This document shows, one piece after another, positions 12,001 to 23,738 of a DNA stretch of 64,000 nucleotides; within the stretch, counting starts at the first letter, position 1, and every line of letters begins with the position of its first letter. The stretch is from contig CAWUHX010000225.1 of assembly GCA_963922205.1 (NCBI GenBank), positions 124,001 to 188,000 of the forward strand, read 5' to 3'. Both the position numbers and the translations under genes were made by a program. The notes beneath the pieces were generated by a model. The model searched no databases. It was given only the letters and a program-made list of their open reading frames with translations, and had not been told where the DNA came from. Source of the DNA: Romanomermis culicivorax. Its lineage: Eukaryota > Nematoda > Enoplea > Mermithida > Mermithidae.

Positions 12001-13981
12001 GTGGGTAATACCCCCCCCATGGGGTGCTCTGATTATGACGTATGCATTTTTCAAGTTGAGAAAAATATTGGCGTTCATTCTTGAAAAACTATCAAAAAAC
12101 TCGATTGGACAAGATGTCAAAAAAAAGGATTTCCCATTCAGCTCATTAAATGGAAATGAGATATAAAATTTTTAACAGGCCGCGGATTTCAATGAAGGCT
12201 CGATAACATTTTTTATTTTTCCCAATAAATAGAAATTTTTAATTTTTTATTCAGGAAGAAAGCAATTATAAGAATTTTGATGCAGTTTGCAATAAATTAT
12301 TGACCCGAGCCATAATTAGTGCTTTATCTACTCTGAAAGCCCAATAAGACGAAGTCCAGTGAAAATTCAGAGTCTGCTAGGTTGTTTTGTTTTTCTCTGG
12401 GAGGGCTTGCTCTGATAGTCAAGATCTATACTTTTTATGGTACTATGTTTTCCAGGAACTGGCATTGTTCTTCGTTTGCATATGTCTTGTGTCAAGCCTT
12501 TCTTGAAGATTTAATACTTTACGAAACCTTTATTTCTTCTACTTTCGTGTATGTATCATTTCGCTGATAAAATTATGTTCATGACTATCAGTATTGTTTT
12601 TCCTACACCTTCATTACTTATGTATGCCTAAGATATTCTATGTGGATTCAATTTCAAGGATTTATCATTGGGCGTGATTAAATTTTCCTCTAGACGTCGC
12701 CAGAAATATTCTGTTACTAAAGAATTGATAACGGTATGATAGTGTAATGAGGAAGTAGATGATGCTTAAGGGCATTCAAAGGTTGTTTGTAATTGATACT
12801 GCGTTGATAATTTTGGTGTGAGAGGAATATTGTGCATTATTCTGAATTGGAATAGCCTATACATACTTGTTCGGGATAGGTTTTTGTATATTCCAACCTT
12901 TTTCAAAGAACAAGTATGCATGCATATTGCATAATGCAGTTTTTCCAGCATTTTAAATTTACGATGTATTAGACATCTCAGACATCTCTTTCGGTGCTCA
13001 AGTTACTAGCACAAACAGATGATTCTTTAAATTCACACCCTACAACACCCGGGTCACCGTAAAACTAACAAGAATCTTACTGCGCAAGGTCCAGCGATAC
13101 TGGAAACGTTGACGATGGTTCCCTTCGTTTTTATCAAATGCGGCACACACAACTGCGTAATAATCCACAGACTTCGAACATTCGTATTCATAATTTTGTC
13201 GTAGTCTTCTATTGGCATAGTTAAAAATGGACCAGTAGAGATTATGCCAGCGCTGTTGACCTGAACATTCGAACTCGACAATTGACATATCGTGCCTTTG
13301 TTCATAATTTTCTTTCATTCTCACCAAAATATCTAGTTTACCGAAAGTTTTAACGGTCTCGTTGATCAACTTTTCTATTTGAATTTTGTCGTTGAGATCA
13401 GCGAGGGTAGTCAATATCTGAAAAATCAAACTAAACGAATATCATAAATGGCAGGAATATGTAGGTAGTATTTCAGGCACGAAGACGATCGCGAATGATG
13501 CTTACGTGAAAAAATCAAGAACTGATGCCATTTTTTGGAACTCAGAAATGAAACTTAACATACGAAAATACGTTCTTAGATTGAACATTTCTGACGACTT
13601 CCAGTTTTGTACTTTTGACCGAAAGGTAGACCTAAGCAAGGCTAAGGATGAAAATGTTTTGACGCTGTATATTCCATGAGATGCGCAGATCCAATTCGTG
13701 AAATTCATGCAGTTTAAGATGACTACTAATAGCAAGTGTAGAAATTACTTACTTGACTATCCTTCAATCCGGCCGACATGCATCTCTGCTTTACTTCGTC
13801 TAAACTTGACTCGTTTCGTCCAGTCAACGATAAGTGGCATCCCAAACTGGCAAAGTATTCTGCGGTAGCGGCACCGATGCCAGCACTTGATCCTTAGGAA
13901 ACAAACTATAAGATCAGTGATGCGCGGTTAATTTATGGACAAACCTGTGATTAGAGCGACTTTTCCGCGGAGGTCCGGCAT
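9037..13981 (-). CDS. Classical short-chain dehydrogenase/reductase (SDR), 259 aa
   Basis: Seven exons with consistent phases: 13981-13945, 13892-13753, 13417-13325, 13260-13081, 10834-10728, 10612-10549, 9195-9037. They sum to 780 bases, or 259 aa plus stop, the usual length of a classical SDR. The NAD(P)-binding glycine motif TGSSAGIG spans exons 1-2. NSAGI (the NNAG motif) opens exon 4, the Asn region is MNTNVRS, the catalytic Ser is in VSSIAG, the active-site Tyr and Lys are in YCISK (exon 5), and NPG opens exon 6. The C-terminus GGRGIMTPR resembles the FabG-like SDR group of invertebrates. The role is oxidoreduction of a carbonyl or hydroxyl using NAD(P)(H); the substrate cannot be told. 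No targeting signal or membrane segment is seen, so it is probably cytosolic. Intron 3 is only 64 bases. Intron 4 (13080-10835) and intron 6 (10548-9196) hold repeats. Confidence 0.93.
9580..10360. repeat. Element-like segment bounded by inverted GGATCCGGAT-rich arms (SDR intron 6)
   Basis: The left arm (about 9588-9680) has GATGAAACGGATCC and ACGGATCCGGATAA. The right arm (about 10250-10355) has the same kind of motif inverted: TTATCCGGATCCGG, then GGATCCGGATCC, ending GGTTTCATCTCTAGCT. The arms are imperfect. The middle is AT-rich without an ORF. It could be a decayed non-autonomous transposon; no target duplication was found. Confidence 0.4.
10951..11058. repeat. Tandem repeat, four units of 27 bases
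   Basis: Units begin at 10951, 10978, 11005 and 11032 with the form AGGTAGGGGTAAAATCGTAA followed by ATTATTT, differing by one or two bases. It lies in SDR intron 4. High unit identity suggests recent expansion. Confidence 0.9.
11060..13040. other. Rest of SDR intron 4
   Basis: AT-rich intron sequence with scattered short open frames on the plus strand (for example 11288-11482 and 11492-11737). I see no recognisable motif or splice context in them and treat them as chance or decayed repeat. Confidence 0.5.
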
Positions 13982-14175
13982 GACACTTCTGCGAAAAACC
14001 GTTTGAGTCAAAAACACGTTTAGAGAGAAAGACGAACTTATTTCGAAACAAGGTTCAGTAATCCAGTTTTTCCACGTAATTTTCAAATGACTCAACATAT
14101 ATTTGTGGCATTGGATCGAAAATGAAGCTCCTGCTATACTTGAAGCACAACGACGCGCGTTTGACGCACGCTGAC

Positions 14176-14316
14176 CATACATGCACACAGGGGGTAAGCC
14201 CCCATACCTGAGACCCTGGCCACCGCCCCCTGACCAAAAAAAATCGTCAAACACCCCCCTGAACTTTTTCCAAGTCAGGTTTTTTGATGATTTTTGTGCA
14301 TATTTTGTATGAAAAA
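14176..14316 (+). mobile_element. Truncated hAT-type MITE, family 1
   Basis: It starts with the family terminus CATACATGCACA and shares the internal words CCTGAGACCCTGGCCACC, AAATCGTCAAACACCCCCCT and TTTTGTGCATATTTTGTATG with the complete copies at 19274, 50030 and 58443. The 3' half is missing and is replaced by a 32-base-period direct duplication (14316-14338 and 14348-14370). It lies just upstream of the SDR start codon. Confidence 0.75.
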
Positions 14317-14370
14317 AACTACAAAACTTCCCTAAGCGGAAACTTTGAAACTACAAAACTTCCCTAAGCG

Positions 14371-15013
14371 TTCGCACTGAAAGGCAAGTAGTTCGATAAG
14401 AACTGTCGAAAAGTAAACTGCTTTCTTAGTTCAATCGTTAAACGATGTGTTTGTCAAAAATCTCTCATTCAGATCTTCAGAAATGAGGACATAAGTTTGG
14501 GTCAGATTCGCACCTATAACGCGCCAAAAATTTCAAGAGAACTGAAATTGGAAAACTGCAACTGCGTCGACACGCGTTCATACAGGTCAATGTGCTTCAA
14601 TGCACGCTACCCTGCGTGAACATTACGTGGGTTGACGCACGTAAACGAGCATTGACAAACGCATTCCCACGCGCGTCGACGCGCATAACCAAGAAATAGG
14701 CATACGCGTCAAGGTGCGCCATCGGAATGCGTTCGGGGCTTGACACGATAGCAAAAAAAGCAGAATAAATATCTGCATTTGTAATATAAAACGGAATACA
14801 ATAAAAAAATTTATATTACACCGTTCAAAGTACATAAATAATACAATTTACCGTCTTGTAGAAAAACAACATTGCTGATGAACGTAAAGCGCAAATCGCG
14901 TGACCAGAAAACCCGCAAAATAAAAAAAATCGCCGATTTCTTGAATATGAAATTAAAAAATATACCATTCGATTTTCCAAATGCGAAAGTATCGACATTG
15001 CACCAAATTTCGA
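14371..15013. other. Intergenic DNA with a CG-rich inverted patch
   Basis: Between the SDR and FAM174-like genes. About 14570-14745 is unusually rich in GACGCG/CGCGTC words, with AACGCATTCC near 14667 and its inverse GGAATGCGTT near 14723, so this stretch can fold back. No gene is seen. Confidence 0.4.
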
Positions 15014-16823
15014 TCAACTTTTTTGTTCGCTATTCGCCTTTTTTACTAGTTTGATATGTGCGTCGTCGAATACTTCGTCTTCGCTTTCCAAGTCAGAATC
15101 CAAATGAAAAGTTTCGGTTTTAACGCCATTATTAGACGAATTTAGTAGATCGTAACGACGAATGTTTGTGGCAGACTTTTGTCGTAGCCTAGATGGAGTA
15201 GAAAAAAATTTCGACTGCGTTTTCCCTCGGTCGGATTCAGGAGAGCTGTGGTTTCAAAAGTGCAGCATGTTTAGAAAACGCAGCAGGTCCGAAAGTGCAA
15301 TAACTTTTTTAGCTTCAATAATTACTTGCTTCTATTACCGTACTTTCTTCAGAAGGATTCGTCAGGATCTTACTTGATCTATGGCGCCTTCAGGGGTCAT
15401 TTTAATAATTTTCACTTGGAAAAATTATATGTGTATCCTCCGTGCATTTTTTCTTCCAGATTAAGCTGATTTGTATTAGAGCTTGACTTGAAGCAAACTG
15501 AGCTTGACCGAAATTCATTTGCGAATGAAGTACATGTACATCCTTTCACAAAAAATGTAATATTCCTCAAGATTCTCTAATGCTTATTCGCCTAACGTTA
15601 TTTCTCACGTCGAAAATTAGTTTGCATAAAGTTTTTATAATACATCACTTGTGGAAAGACAACAAAAATCAATAAACAAAGTCTTCATGTTTGACACTGC
15701 TGCTTTTTCTGAATTAAACCGACGTTGAATGACCGTTTATAGAATTAACTTATCAACTTTTCTCAATTTTTTTCTGCGTTATTGCTTTTAATTTGCTGTT
15801 TTTAATGTGTGGATATATAAAATCTGTTCAGCGCTTTTGAATATTTTAACGTTGGTAGCATCCGCTGTGATTTAGAACATTGAGCGTATGCTGCGTTTTT
15901 GGAACACTTGGTGAACTTTATACTCACAATCTTAAAAGAAGTTGCGTGTTATTTATACCAATTTACGGACAATGAGTTACCATATCTTGAAAAACTGACT
16001 ATTCTACTCCAAATTTATATAGATTACAAGCAACCCCTCTTAGTTCGAAGTATTGCCCGATGTTTTGATAAATCCATCGTCTTAAAAGGAAAAATGAGAG
16101 GAGGAGTCAATTAACTTCGGTAAAAAGCTACTTAAATGATTATTGCATTGTAGGGAGGAAATCAACAGTTTCTGAATTTCGCAAACATAATATAACCTAC
16201 TGTACTCTCGTACCTGTACTTGGGGGGGGTTGGGGGGATCCCCCCCAACTTGGCCAACCCTGTACCCAAAATCATTTACCCCCCCCCCCCCCCCCAGTTT
16301 GGAAAAAATTAAAAAAATTTGCCAAAAAGTGTGTTTTTGGCCTTTTTTGGGAAAAATTTCGACTTTTTTTCTACCCCCCCCCCCCTCCAACTGGTCGGAG
16401 GTCTTACAGGTATGTGTACTCTGCCAATAAATTCGATTGAATTAGACTACACAATGTATTTAAAAATACTTACTTCCACAGCTTGATACCAAAGTAAACT
16501 AGTAGAATAGCTGTCAAGCCCAATAAGATGTACATCATTCGTGTGAGGGCGCCATTATCGACGCTTATTCCAAATAGGACAGTTTGTTTGTCGTCGTCCG
16601 AAGCGACGAACGGTTTTTTGGTGTCGATGCTTGTAGTACTATTTATGTAATAACTGGTTGTTGTCTGGGCAATTTCCGGCTGAATTTCGGCCATTTGGAC
16701 GACAAATGGAAGACGACACCGAGCAAAAGATACAATTCGACGAGGAAATACGATATAATACAACGCAATAAATATTTTCACATAAAATATTATCGGCAAT
16801 GGTGTTAGTATACACTGGAACAT
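15014..16823 (-). CDS. FAM174-like (DUF1180) single-pass membrane protein
   Basis: Two exons on the minus strand: 16823-16474 and 15188-15014. The donor (AA|GTAAGT) and acceptor (ATCTAG|G) keep the frame. Exon 1 ends with a short Ser/Thr-rich ectodomain, then a membrane helix (MMYILLGLTAILLVYFGIKL). Exon 2 gives a basic stretch, IRRYDLL, and the acidic end LDSDLESEDEVFDD. A helix followed by a K/RRYxLL motif and an acidic D/E-rich tail ending in VFD is the pattern of FAM174 proteins. The exact biochemical role of this family is poorly known, so I give none. The ORF opens at 16823 with a hydrophobic leader (MFQCILTPLPIIFYVKIF) that could be a signal peptide, but a later start or an upstream exon is possible. 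The intron contains a complete family-2 MITE (16209-16414). Confidence 0.75.
15189..16208. other. Intron of the FAM174-like gene, part
   Basis: AT-rich intron sequence. No ORF with recognisable motifs, and no repeat apart from the MITE that begins at 16209. Confidence 0.5.
16209..16414 (-). mobile_element. hAT-type MITE, family 2 (206 bp)
   Basis: Termini CGTACCTGTA and TTACAGGTATG are inverted repeats of each other. It is flanked by a perfect 8-bp target duplication TGTACTCT (16201-16208 and 16415-16422). Long C and G homopolymers fill the inside. Relative to the copies at 20720 and 60214 it is inverted and shortened. It is in the intron of the FAM174-like gene. Confidence 0.9.
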
Positions 16824-17013
16824 AAAGTTGAAGAATAACTATATCACATACAATCAATAAAAAATGGATATTATGATCTTGCTACTCTCACTATTGAAAT
16901 GAAAGCTATTGATTTATATGTTGTTGAAAAACTTCGTTTTGTTTCACATTGCAACTATATGATCAAGAAAGTATTAGGGTATATATCTATTTGAAAAATT
17001 TGTAATCAAAATA

Positions 17014-17412
17014 ATGGAAGGATCATTGACTCTATCTAATAAATTTTTCCTTTATGATACACATTCCTTGATGATCACGCTTCCTAATTATTTGAAGATT
17101 ATCGAAATTGATTTCCCGATTTCTAGTAGGACTGCGTTTAGCGAAATTCCGTCCGCGGCATCGATCATTACAAAACAAATGGCGTATAGTATAAACTTTA
17201 AATGTTTAGATCCAAAAAATGAAAAGGCCAGTAGTAAGACAACGACACCAAAAAGTTTCTATTACAAGGCCTTAAAAACGTCGGAAAATGCATTCTTCAG
17301 CTTATCTTCAGCAATTACCAATCGCGAGCGTCTCAGAATCATTGTTTTAAGTCGAGTTGGAAGACGGGATCTATATATGTATGGGTACTGCGCAACGGTG
17401 CAACTGATTTGA
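17014..17412 (+). CDS. Unrecognised ORF, 132 aa
   Basis: An ATG-started frame of 133 codons, long for DNA this AT-rich. It is preceded about 30 bases upstream by a TATATAT-like run. The product is polar, with no signal peptide, membrane segment or motif that I recognise. No splice sites are needed. It lies upstream of, and divergent from, the FAM174-like gene. It may be a small gene, a lost exon or chance. Confidence 0.3.
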   Translation: MEGSLTLSNKFFLYDTHSLMITLPNYLKIIEIDFPISSRTAFSEIPSAASIITKQMAYSINFKCLDPKNEKASSKTTTPKSFYYKALKTSENAFFSLSSAITNRERLRIIVLSRVGRRDLYMYGYCATVQLI

Positions 17413-18134
17413 GTTATTCTTGTGATTCATTATTATTCTATTTAAGGATCTTATCGGCGCTAGGAACGAAAAATATTGAGATTTTTAACTTCTAAAGCGG
17501 TCTTGCAAACATCATAATTATTGCCTCTGGTCGCATAAAGGGTAATTTTTCCTGTTATATTTATTTCAAAGCTACATGTAACTGCGGCCGGAGAGAGGTC
17601 GAGAGACTCTTTTAGGGTCGGGGGCTACTGACTCCCAAAATTTTAGGAGGAGGGGTCTCTGAAGGAAAAAAATTTGAAAATCCAAATTTCCTAAAATTCT
17701 ACAGCTGGTGCTGATAATGTATCTGCGACCAGCTAAAGTAAAGAATTATGAACTGCACTTGATGTATCTTTCCTTTCGACGCGAAGCGCCGGAAAAATTT
17801 TCGGGAGTTTTATACTCTCGAACGCTAGAAAATGAATTTTTTCAAGACTTATTTTACGATTTAAGGTTTTAAGGTTAAACAGCGAGACGATGTTTTCAAT
17901 CTAGAAAATTAGCTTGAAGTCAACGATGTTTAATAAATAGGTACCTATGCACAAGAGTAGTGTCCAAAGGGTTTGAGCCGAACTTCGAATGCGTTGCCTA
18001 TACAAGCCGTTGCAACATAAGCACGTTAAAAAACTAGCTAGCCTACGTTGCCTATAGCTTTTCGCTATATATACCTTACACTTAAAAAAACTAGTGGTGT
18101 CGCTAAGGTACATGAGTGCGAAATGGTATTACTT
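17413..18134. other. Intergenic DNA
   Basis: No gene is seen. About 17779-17808 carries GACGCGAAGCGCCGGAAAAA, a small hairpin followed by an A/T run. Close relatives recur near 21640-21665 and, inverted, near 53752-53785, so it is probably part of a dispersed repeat. Confidence 0.4.
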
Positions 18135-18382
18135 TATCTGGTTTACATCACACTCATCTTATCACGTTATGCACACTTATAAGGATATACAAGTTGGATA
18201 TTTGGGGAGAATCAACGGGACGGGTACTTCGCGCTCGCGTATCTGGTTCCGCCGGGCGCCTCGCTGCGCCCATAAGTCTGAACCTAAGAAATGAAATGTG
18301 ATCGCCCGTCCCTTTAATCCCCTCCAATAACCCACTATGCAAAAGTGTGTATAACGTTATAAAACGAATATGAACCAGACGC
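18135..18382. mobile_element. Foldback (long inverted repeat) element
   Basis: The left arm (about 18135-18225) begins ATCTGGTTTACATCACACTC and runs through ATCACGTTATGCACACTTAT. The right arm (about 18300-18382) is its imperfect inverse and ends TATGAACCAGACGC. The arms are about 80-90 bases with a short spacer. The same arm sequence bounds the element at 59714-60784. Confidence 0.7.
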
Positions 18383-18877
18383 AGGAGTACCACAAAAATT
18401 ACAAAAAAATTTTGGCGCGATGCGCTGAAAGTTTTAATGAAATGAGAACGCTGGAGCGGTCTGATTTTGTAGTCAATCAGATCATTCTCCATACTACGGA
18501 AAAATGTAAAAATCAAACTTAAAGCATGCCACTAGAGGGCGGAATATTTTTTAGCAACGAACTTCAAAACTGGATTTGGATATTTTTCAAGAGCTGATCA
18601 CCTGCAATGATCAATGCAGATGGAAAATGCAGCGGAAAGCAGGTTCACGCGAAATTACAGAATTGTTAATAATAAAACATATGCAATTGTTTCCAAACCA
18701 AAACCATCAGCTTGCGCTCCTAAAATCACAAAATAGATCGAGTCTGAGCCTCAGTCTGGGTAGTGCCGAAACAAAAATTCAGGGAAAAATTTTTTGTTTG
18801 CCTTGTAAGGTTGATCATTGAGTACTTACTTTAGGGCCTATCAATTTTTCTTCTGTCTTTTGACACATAGGTATACA

Positions 18878-19140
18878 ATCCTAAGTATAAGTCTAAGCCC
18901 AAGACTAAGAACATGCACATGGCTAAGCATAAGCCAAAGCCCGGTGTGAGTATATCATACAACCTATGCATAAAAAACTAAGGAGAAATGGTAAGTAGAG
19001 CTGGTTGACACCACTTTAACATGCGCACGTTATAAGATATACGTAGTAGGAAGCTGATGCACGTTCAAGCCTAAGTCTATGCCTAAATCTAACCCTAAAC
19101 CGAAGCCTACACTTATAAATTATCTTAGGCTTACGCTTGA
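18878..19140. repeat. Interstitial TTAGGC-like tracts
   Basis: Two patches (18878-18945 and 19063-19140) of imperfect CCTAAG hexamers, such as AAGCCTAAGTCTATGCCTAA and, inverted, CTTAGGCTTACGC. The unit equals the nematode telomere repeat TTAGGC with many mismatches. Confidence 0.65.
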
Positions 19141-19273
19141 AAGTATATAAGCGACGTATGTGCGCATGATAGACAGGTGTCGACCAGCTCCACTAATACC
19201 GGAAAAATTCGAGAGGCCATGAAGTGCATAAGTGCCGATCGCACCTGTAACTGGAGAGGGATTGAGGGCAGAC

Positions 19274-19513
19274 CATGCATGCACATAGGGGGGTAGGGGG
19301 TAAACCCCCATACCTGAAACCCTGGCCACCCCCCTGGCTAAAAAAATCGTCAAAACACCCCACCCTGAACTTTTTTCATGATTTTTGTGCATATTTTGTA
19401 TGAAAAACAGGCTTGTAGAACTTATTTGTTTTTTTGCTCACCCACCCCCCTAACCCCCTTGAAAAAAGGTCCATGGACCCTCCCCCCTGGAAAATTCTTG
19501 CCGTGCATGTCTG
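19274..19513 (+). mobile_element. hAT-type MITE, family 1 (240 bp)
   Basis: It begins CATGCATGCAC and ends GTGCATGTCTG, inverted termini of about 11 bases. It is flanked by a perfect 8-bp duplication GGGCAGAC (19266-19273 and 19514-19521). Internal words include AAATCGTCAAAACACCCC, TTTTGTGCATATTTTGTATG and GGAAAATTCTTGCCGTGC. No ORF. The 8-bp duplication and CA..TG ends point to the hAT superfamily. Confidence 0.93.
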
Positions 19514-20719
19514 GGGCAGACCCCTATTTAGAAGGGGAAGGGGAGAATTCCCTCCCTAAATTTTTTACATTTTTTCGGTTTTTTCCAAAATCCACTTCGT
19601 AGGTACTATATACGATTAAACTGATGGTATCATAAATCTAAGATTAAACTTAAACCATAAATTTTAGAATAACATTTTCAGCAATATCATTATACTTGTA
19701 AGTACATCACAATTCCAAAATTGAATCATACTTACATACTTTTCGTCTAGTATAGAATTCAGCCACTAATCAAAGCAGACACAAACTACCATACCCATAT
19801 CCAGGATTTTAAAAAAGGAGGAAATGTCCCTAAATTTTTTTACAATTTACTGAATAAAAAGAAAATCATTTTTGCAGTAAAGGCGACTTATTTTCAGTTA
19901 AAGTCTGCTTGGATTAGTGGCTAAATTCTATGTTTGACAAAAATACGTAATAATAATTTAATTTGGGAATTGTGATGTATAAGTACAATAATATTGCTGA
20001 AAATTTTATTCTAAAAATAATTTAGGGGGGAATTCCAGCCCACCCCTTTAAATACGGGCCTGTAAACTACCTGAAAATAAGTCGTCTTTACTGCAAAAAT
20101 GATTTTATTCGTATTCATTAAATTCTAAAAAATGTTGGAAAATTCGCGCCCCCCCCCCTTTTTTGGAAAATGAGGAAAAAAATTTTGAGTTCCGTTCTCA
20201 TGTGGAAAAATCTTCGAGGAAAAAACGGCGCTGTGCTGTGCTTGTGCAATGCAATAAAAGCTTTCCGCGCGCGGCGCCCCGTTGCCAGATCAACTTTTTA
20301 GGGAATGCCAGATTTTTTAGAAAATGGTGCCAGAAAAATGAAAGATCGATTTCAAATAACGCCAGATTTTCAATGCTAAACATAACGGGACAAACAGTCT
20401 TTCTAAACATAAAAATCACAAAATTGATAACACAATAGAAACTTCATTCAATAATTTGCACATAACAGGAGCTCAAAATGTTTAAATGTCCACAAAATGT
20501 CAACAAAAACCAAGTTGAAAATTGAGTACCGGTCGAAACATTGTGCCAACAATATCAATTTTTCTATTTGAACCAAACACCAAAAATGAGGATTTTTCTA
20601 TGCGAATCCTGTTGAATGAACAGAGGAAGTTCAGATTTTCTATTCATTTATCAGTATTTGACAAAATATAAATTGGCTACGACGATGCAAGTATAAGTAC
20701 TTTTTGGAAAGAATTCGCC
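19514..20719. repeat. Mosaic of repeats with interleaved inverted repeats
   Basis: Segment A (about 19660-19790) is the inverse of A' (about 19903-20020). Segment B (about 19836-19901) is the inverse of B' (about 20067-20133). The order is A, B, A', B'. Between A and B, and between A' and B', lies a related G-rich word group (CCCTAAATTT ... GGAATTCC), also seen at 19517-19565. From about 20270 to 20380 there are scattered TGCCAGA words. No gene is seen. Confidence 0.6.
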
Positions 20720-21031
20720 CATACCTGTAAGAGGTCTGACCAGTTGGGGGGAGGGTAAACCCAAAATTTTGAGGTGCGGGTCCCAACATTTCCAAAATTT
20801 TGGGGAGGGGGGTCGAAAAACCCCCAAAAAATTCGTAAAAATTTTGGAAAATTTTCCCAAAAAGGTCAAAAAAGCCACTTTTTTCCTCATTTTTTCAATT
20901 TTTCCGAGTTTGGGGAGGGGTTGGGTATAGGCTTGACCAAGTTGGGGATGGGGGTCCCGACATTTGGGTATAGGGTTCGACCAAGTTGGGGGTGGGGGTC
21001 TCCCCTCAACCTCCCCCCAATTACAGGTATG
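20720..21031 (+). mobile_element. hAT-type MITE, family 2 (312 bp)
   Basis: Inverted termini CATACCTGTAAGAGG and CCAATTACAGGTATG. Perfect 8-bp target duplication AATTCGCC (20712-20719 and 21032-21039). The inside has long runs of purines and A/T (AAAATTTTGGGGAGG words) and no ORF. It is longer than the other two copies because of an extra GACCAAGTTGGGG-type repeat near the right end. Confidence 0.93.
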
Positions 21032-21039
21032 AATTCGCC

Positions 21040-23738
21040 ATCGCCAGTGATCGAGCCACAGTTTTTTTCCTCAATCGACCATTTTTGAGGAACTTTTTTT
21101 TGAATTGAGGAAAATTTTTTTGGACTTGGGCAACAACTTGAGGAAAAAATTTTTTATGGTTTCCTAATCGAAGGTGCATTTTACGCGTTATAAAATTGAA
21201 AATTGTTGAAATATTTCGGAGCTTCGCACCGAATTTTAATTATTTAATAATTCTTATTCCAATGCGCGGTTAGAAAATGTCATTCTAGCTCATGCCTATA
21301 GATTTTAATTAACAAGATATTATGGATAAATAATTGATCCTGTGTCGCTTTTTTTGAGAATATTACGAAAAGCAAGATATTTCTCTGTTATTTTCTCAAA
21401 GGCTTTTTGCGGTCTTTAAAAAGATTTTGACATTTGTGTGATTGTTACATTTTGAGTCCAAGTGAGAATTTTTGCTGGTTGAAGAGTCAAAATTCTTGTT
21501 TGCTGTCCTAGTTTTTGAATTTTAGTCTGCCCGACTGAAAATTCATTGAATTCACTGAAAAAGTAAACTTTCTGTGTTTTTAATTTAAGTTGAAAAGGTT
21601 CATTTACCAGCGTTCTAGAATATTAAAATCCCAGAAAAATTTTCGGCGCTAGACGCCGAACAAGTCACTTTTCATTTTCTCTTCAAAACTTCGAAAATTT
21701 AGTTTTAAAAGCTTAAAACAAACGCGTTTCGAACGAAAATAAGACAACTAGCTTTTGGTGGTTTTTCCGATAAAATTAAGCTAATTTATTGATTTTAGAG
21801 TGAACAACCAAAAATTTATTTGTGCAACCAAAATTTTTTCTCAAGTTCCTTCGCAGAAAAAAATCCTCTGGTCAAGTTCATACCTTTATGTCAGATTGTT
21901 AGCTGTTCAGAATCAGTTTTAAAATTGTATTTTTCAGTGTTATGTTCATCAAACTTTACTGTTTGATTAAATTGTTATGTCAAAATTAGGTTGTTTTATG
22001 TCGTCAAAGAAATATATAAGGATCTAGAAATAGTAAAATTTTTCGCTCTAAATTGGATAAGGTCAATTTTGGTCAACTGTTTTAGAGCTATATGTCTTTT
22101 TGAACAAGCGCAGCATATTCGTAAACGTACTGGATATTTATTCCGTATTTAATTAACTTATTCGTTCATTTTATTATATTCTCTTCTCCTAACAATGCTT
22201 AGTGCCGTTGCAAATAAAATCATCATCATCATAAGGAATAAAGGTTACGCCGTTGAATTATTCTCTTGCTTGGAAAAACACAACAGAAATGATTTTGAGC
22301 GATTTTTAAGCAAAGAAACTAAGAAAATTGATTTTTCCTCATGATGAAAAAAGTTTTGGGGTTTTTCCTCAAATAGGGCAAAAAGTCAGCAAAAAACACT
22401 GGATAGAGCCAAATAAAATTAGTTAGAAAATTTCACGTTTTCAGCCCCTAAAATGCCTAAAAATACAGGAAATTTAGGTTTTGACTAGTCAAGAAGTTTG
22501 TGCTAATATTAGCACAAATTCTTTTGAGCCATTCCATATTTTTGTGCAAAAAAACATATTTTCGCACAAAAAACCTGAAATTCGAAGAACAAATTATTTG
22601 CTCCTATTCTACAGTGAACTTGAGCTGAAAACTGGAATGCACAGCAGGTAAAAACTTCATTCTCAAAAAATGCCAGAATCATCTCAAAAATCAGAACATT
22701 ATGCCAGAATTATGCCAAGAATCAGAACATTATGCCAGAATTAGTGCCAGATTTGAAAAATGCCAGATTGATGCCAGATCATTCCAAACAATGCCAGTAT
22801 GGCAACACAGTAATTCGTCCGTTCCCGTGATCGTATCATAACAACCTTCGTACTTGCAGGAGAACTTACTGAAACATGATAACTTCTTAAGACACGATTT
22901 CTGAGAGATTCTAGCTTCTGCTCCATTGACCTATGATAAGTTGAAAATTAATAATACCTAAAAAAGAGATATTTTGAGTAGTTTTACATGCTGAGTATCG
23001 TGACAGCATTCATTGTGCTCAAAAATCAAAATTCACATAGCTACAGTACTCCAAAGTTTGAAATTTTTTACATTTTTTCATTTTTCAGTCTGTACACGTG
23101 TTTCGAAATATCACAGCTCAGAAAAGTCGTAACTCTAAAGCCAAATGTTGAATGCATGCCGAAGACCATGCTCTATATGCCTGCATGAAGAACACTCTCT
23201 AATCTCCTACTTTACACTCTTTATTCCATTTTAAAGTGTCAAAATAAACCGAAAAAGTCCTTTGGGGCCTATTTTGGGCATCTTTCCATACGATGCCGCA
23301 GAATTTTTTTCTTGATTTCTGTAGCCACTAATGTCTGACATATTGTGTTAAAATTTCAACCAAATTAATGTACCGTTTTGGGAGCTGTAGGTGTCTGCAC
23401 ATTCTGAAAGCTGATACAAAAATGCTGATTGATTCCACTAAATATGCCATCAACGAGATGCAGGAAAAATTCAAAACGTTCAGATTAGACGAGTAAAAAT
23501 AAAAGATGAGTCGAATCACTCGAAAAATGTCTTCGATCAATTTACAATGGTTGCGCAACAGGATGCCTCAAAAGAAATGCATCAAAAATTTCTCTTTTCA
23601 GTAATTTGAACAGAAAGAAATTGAAGCTGAAAGTTTAATGTTACAAAATAAATGTCGGCTGTCTGAGTATGACCTATGTTATAACCTGTGCGGAAGTGCT
23701 CTATAGTTGAAGGCATCCCGTTTCACACCACGTGATGT
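21040..23738. other. Intergenic DNA upstream of the LTR element
   Basis: No supported gene. A perfect 22-base palindrome lies at 22497-22518 (arms TTTGTGCTAAT). About 22665-22805 holds a cluster of TGCCAGA words with one 30-base direct repeat starting AATCAGAACATTATGCCAGA; similar words occur at 20280-20380. The rest is AT-rich. Confidence 0.5.
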
